This document shows positions 61,173-64,000 of a DNA stretch of 64,000 nt, one piece after another. This stretch comes from Rhodobacteraceae bacterium 63075 (GTDB lineage Bacteria > Pseudomonadota > Alphaproteobacteria > Rhodobacterales > Rhodobacteraceae). The stretch spans positions 1-64,000 of the forward strand of contig QVMW01000016.1 in assembly GCA_003417655.1 (NCBI GenBank), in the 5' to 3' direction. A model generated the notes under the pieces. The model ran no database searches. It was given only the letters and a program-made list of their open reading frames with translations, and was not told the origin of the DNA. Numbering within the stretch: position 1 is the stretch's first letter; the number at the start of each line of letters is the position of its first letter. Both the position numbers and the translations under genes were made by a program.

Positions 61173-61853
61173 GTGCCTGATCATACGACACGCGGCCTGA
61201 CGCTGATCGAGCTGATCGTTGCGCTGGGTATTTTCGCCCTTGTCGCCGCCATGGGGCTGCAAAGCCTGACGGTCAGCCTGTCGATGCGCGACAGGCTGGG
61301 CGCGCAGGCTGATACCACCAACCAACTGGGGCAGGGCATCGCGCTATTGCGCAATGATCTGTCGTCGGCCTTGCCCTTGCTTTTCTTCTCGCCGGAACGG
61401 TCCTCGCCGTCCTCTGCCATCCGGCGCGTGCGCGACGGGCAGGGATTCAGCCTGTCGGTGGGTGGCCAGCCCGGCATCCGTCTCGTGTCCGGAGGGCTGA
61501 ACGCGGCCGACAAACAAAGGGTGGACTGGCGGTACCATCCTGCAGACGAACGTCTCTCCCGGCAGGCCTGGCCCACCCTCTATCCCCTGAGCGCGTCGCA
61601 GCAGGGCCCGGAAGTCGACGTCCTTGAGGGGGTCACGGGCTTGTCGCTGCGCAGCTACTGGACGGGCCAAGGTTGGCGGCCAGGCTTGCATTCGGCCCTG
61701 CAAGCGGAGCGGGGCGAGCAGCCTGAGAGGGATGAAGATATCGGCGGCGGGGTGCCGCCGGAGATCTATTCAAGCGGTTTGCCGCGCGCGGTGGAGATCA
61801 CGCTCGAGACCCGTGATTTCGGCCGGATCGTTCTGGTGGAGTATTTCCAATGA
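61173..61853 (+). CDS. gspJ: Minor pseudopilin GspJ
   Basis: A roughly 226-residue minor pseudopilin with site TTRG/LTLIELIVALGIFALVAA. Further GspJ features include LRNDLSSALPLLFF and the C-terminal GLPRAVEITLETRDFGRIVLV. The start is GTG at 61173 just after the gspI stop; a TTG at 61167 overlapping it is possible. The long open frame upstream in the same phase overlaps gspI and is not part of the gene. Confidence 0.88.
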   Translation: MPDHTTRGLTLIELIVALGIFALVAAMGLQSLTVSLSMRDRLGAQADTTNQLGQGIALLRNDLSSALPLLFFSPERSSPSSAIRRVRDGQGFSLSVGGQPGIRLVSGGLNAADKQRVDWRYHPADERLSRQAWPTLYPLSASQQGPEVDVLEGVTGLSLRSYWTGQGWRPGLHSALQAERGEQPERDEDIGGGVPPEIYSSGLPRAVEITLETRDFGRIVLVEYFQ

Positions 61854-62749
61854 ACGATGCAAGGCGGACAAGGGGGTTCGTTCTGGTCAATGCTCTGGTG
61901 TTGGTGGCGGCGCTCTCGGCCGTCTCTCTGGTCTTGCTGAGTCGTGCCGAAAGCGGACGCCAGCGGATGCTGGCCGCCACGGAAGCAGTCCAGCTGGAGC
62001 TCTACCTCGATGCCTACGAGGCACTGTCGCAGACGGTTCTGAACGCCGATGTCGGGGCGGTTGACCATACCCGAGAGGCCTGGGCGCGCGAGGACCATGC
62101 GGTGCAGTTGGATCGCGGACAGGTTTCAGGGCGGCTCAGGGACCTTCAGGGGAGGTTCAACCTCAATTGGCTGGCTGATCCCGAGGACTTGGCCGTGCAA
62201 GAGGCTTTCGAGCGACTTCTGACGCGATTGGGCGTTTCGCAGCGTGTCGGCGAGAGTTTGTTGGTTGCCCTGCGACCCGGCGGTGACGGTCCGGCACCGG
62301 TTGGTGAGTCCGCCGTGGCGGAACGATTGCCCGGGGGCCCCGCGCTGATGCTGGATCAACTCGCCATTCCCGAGCGCGCGTTCCGGCGGCTTGCGCCGCA
62401 TGTCGCGGTCCTGCCCGGTCAAAGCAGTCTCAATGTGAACACGTCCAGCGGCGAAGTGTTGGCCGCTTTTCTGCCCGGAGTGAACCCTGCGGCACTTGAC
62501 AGGCTGCTGACCACCCGCCGGACCGAACCATTCACTTCCACGGACGATTTCATTGCGCGGCTGGTGGCGATTATCGGTGAAGAGGCAAGCGAGGGGCTGG
62601 ACATGGGGCGTCTCGGCGTCGGATCAGACTGGTTCGAGGCAAGGATCATGGCCGAGCTGGACGGGCGCAAGGTGAGCCGCCGCGTCGTCTTGCGGCGCTT
62701 GTCACTTCCTGCCGGGGCCCAAGTGGCTTATCGTCTGGACAGATGGTAG
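61850..62749 (+). CDS. gspK: Minor pseudopilin GspK
   Basis: A 299-residue GspK. The N-terminal site is RTRG/FVLVNALVLVAALSAV, without Glu at +5, as expected for GspK. The remaining sequence carries the GspK pattern LQGRFNLNWLA, a helix-hairpin-helix-like region (GVNPAALDRLLTTRRTEPF) and NVNTSSGEVLAAFLPG. It overlaps gspJ and gspL by a few bases. Confidence 0.9.
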   Translation: MNDARRTRGFVLVNALVLVAALSAVSLVLLSRAESGRQRMLAATEAVQLELYLDAYEALSQTVLNADVGAVDHTREAWAREDHAVQLDRGQVSGRLRDLQGRFNLNWLADPEDLAVQEAFERLLTRLGVSQRVGESLLVALRPGGDGPAPVGESAVAERLPGGPALMLDQLAIPERAFRRLAPHVAVLPGQSSLNVNTSSGEVLAAFLPGVNPAALDRLLTTRRTEPFTSTDDFIARLVAIIGEEASEGLDMGRLGVGSDWFEARIMAELDGRKVSRRVVLRRLSLPAGAQVAYRLDRW

Positions 62750-63993
62750 CAAACGGGAATGGCAAATTGAACGCGGAGACGGGTTTGGATACCGGCGCAC
62801 CGGAAGAGGCAGCGGGCGGGGCTTTCCCTGACCAGTTTGCCTATTTGACGCCCGGAGGGTCTGCGCCGGGTGCCCGCCAGATCGGGTTGGTGCCCGGTAA
62901 CGAGGTGCCTTTGCTGGAGGTCAATCTGCCCCCTGCCTTGCGTGGCCATGCAAGAGAGCAGGTCGCCGAACGGCAGATGCGCGATACGCTCGCTTCGGGG
63001 GATGACTTGATTGAGGTGCGCCCCTTCTACAGGCCTGACCGGCAGGATGACTGGACTCGCGTTCTCGTGGCCGATCGCGCCATTCTAGAAGACTGGCGGC
63101 GTCTTGCCGGGGCTGGCTGCCGTGCTGTTTTACCAGATTATCTGGCCTTGCCCGCAGGAGAGGGTATCTGGACGCTGATTCAGCGAGGCGCGGTCGTTCT
63201 GGCGAGACTTGGCCCTGAAGATGGTTTCCGCGCCGGCCCGACCGTGGCGGAGCGTTTGTTGAAGGAGGCGCTGGACAGGGCAGACCCCGCCCCCCAAGCT
63301 GTTTATGCACGGACACCGGTCACCGCCGAGTTGGAGGCGCTCTTCAATAGGGCAAATGTGCCTCTGCTACGTGATGAGCCGGCTCTGAAGGCGCAGGGCC
63401 TGGTGCCGCCGCGCCGCCTGGCCCATGGTGAGCTGAATTTCGATTTGCGCCGCGACCCCCGAGCTGCGCGCGCGCGGCTGCGCGCCAGCGTGCTGCCGTG
63501 GCGCTGGCCCTTGCTGGCTGGCTCGCTGGCGGCCGCGATGTGGGCCGGGGCAGAGACGCTGGCCATATCCCGCCTGGAAGAGCAGACCGCAGAGCTGCGT
63601 GATGTAACGATGCAAGCCGTGCGCCGTGATTTTGTGCCGGATGGGCCGGTTCTGGACATTCGCACACAGGTCAGTCGTGCGCTCGCCGAGGCGCGTGTCA
63701 AGGCCTCCGGTGCTGGCCGGGCCGTGTCGCCTCTGGACCTGCTCGGACTCAGCGCTGACGTGATGACCAAGCGCGGGGCGCGGCCCGATTACACAGACTA
63801 TACGCAGGCTGATGGGTTGAGCGCCGTGGTAAGAGTCGAGGATTTCGCCGCCGCCGACGAGCTTGCCGCCGCTCTGCGGCAAGCCGGGCTGGCGATCTCT
63901 GTCGTCGAAAGCCGTGTCAGCGAAGCCGATGAAGGCGTGCGCACGCAGTTGCGCATCGATGCACCGGACAAGCCGGTAGGGGAGGAGCAATGA
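62743..63993 (+). CDS. gspL: Inner-membrane platform protein GspL
   Basis: A 416-residue GspL. The N-terminal cytoplasmic actin-like domain (about 45-240) binds the GspE ATPase; a membrane segment (PLLAGSLAAAMWAGAETLA) is near residue 255, followed by a periplasmic ferredoxin-like domain. Similarity is modest, as is usual for GspL; placement after gspK and before gspM supports the call. Confidence 0.85.
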   Translation: MVANGNGKLNAETGLDTGAPEEAAGGAFPDQFAYLTPGGSAPGARQIGLVPGNEVPLLEVNLPPALRGHAREQVAERQMRDTLASGDDLIEVRPFYRPDRQDDWTRVLVADRAILEDWRRLAGAGCRAVLPDYLALPAGEGIWTLIQRGAVVLARLGPEDGFRAGPTVAERLLKEALDRADPAPQAVYARTPVTAELEALFNRANVPLLRDEPALKAQGLVPPRRLAHGELNFDLRRDPRAARARLRASVLPWRWPLLAGSLAAAMWAGAETLAISRLEEQTAELRDVTMQAVRRDFVPDGPVLDIRTQVSRALAEARVKASGAGRAVSPLDLLGLSADVMTKRGARPDYTDYTQADGLSAVVRVEDFAAADELAAALRQAGLAISVVESRVSEADEGVRTQLRIDAPDKPVGEEQ

Positions 63994-64000
63994 GCGAACG
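63990..64000 (+). CDS. gspM: Start of GspM, cut by window edge
   Basis: An ATG overlaps the gspL stop (ATGA) with GGAGGAGC upstream. Only four codons lie in the window, so the identity rests on the usual gspL-gspM order. Confidence 0.5.

Overview
The window is a high-GC bacterial chromosome segment. It most likely comes from an alphaproteobacterium of the Rhodobacteraceae (marine Roseobacter-type). The evidence is a complete beta-hydroxyaspartate cycle operon (bhcRABCD), a membrane cytochrome-type urate oxidase (puuD), a fused allantoinase/OHCU decarboxylase, a cysteate sulfo-lyase with an HpsN-like dehydrogenase, and GC-rich intergenic hairpins. No rRNA, phage, transposase, integrase or CRISPR array is visible. 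One tRNA (Leu, UAA) is present. No stretch longer than 300 bases lacks both a gene and a recognisable element.

Layout: (1) 245-12469 is a peptide or amide catabolism cluster: a Dpp-type ABC transporter with Tat-exported binding protein, a C69-type hydrolase, a CocE-type hydrolase, a class III aminotransferase, a BKACE beta-keto acid cleavage enzyme, and a divergent HTH regulator. Two promoter regions share the repeat TTCGCG-N4-TTCGCG. (2) 12559-15077 holds an unrecognised small gene behind a cobalamin riboswitch, a MarR gene broken by a C8 homopolymer shift, a DUF2855 gene and tRNA-Leu. (3) 15248-25475 joins ureide breakdown (ureidoglycine aminohydrolase, ureidoglycolate lyase, allantoinase-OHCU decarboxylase, hydroxyisourate hydrolase, NCS2 permease) to bhcRABCD. 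Glyoxylate released from purines can therefore enter the beta-hydroxyaspartate cycle. (4) 25670-28651 is an organosulfonate-type trio (hpsN-like, cuyA, Asp/Glu racemase family).

(5) 28672-46342 is a large divergent catabolic regulon of unknown substrate. The left arm encodes a winged-helix regulator fused to a solute-binding-protein domain, an SDR, an M24-fold protein, E1 alpha and beta, a lipoyl-bearing pseudo-E2, an aldehyde dehydrogenase, a lipoyl-less catalytic E2 and a second SDR. The right arm encodes a ribose-type ABC transporter, a third SDR, a HIBADH-type dehydrogenase and a ThuA-like protein. This is the best candidate for an undescribed system. (6) 46415-48674 is a LysR regulator divergent from puuD, which returns to purine degradation. 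The catabolic island therefore sits between uraH and puuD.

(7) 48697-58799 is a co-directional block of two GT2 glycosyltransferases, a CmcI-type methyltransferase, a double methyltransferase, two paralogous secreted fibre-like proteins, a small secreted protein and two Sel1-repeat proteins. Part of it looks lower in GC by eye. (8) 58966-64000 is the start of a type II secretion cluster (gspO divergent from gspGHIJKL and the first bases of gspM), running off the right edge. The adjacency suggests, but does not prove, that the secreted fibre proteins are exported through it.
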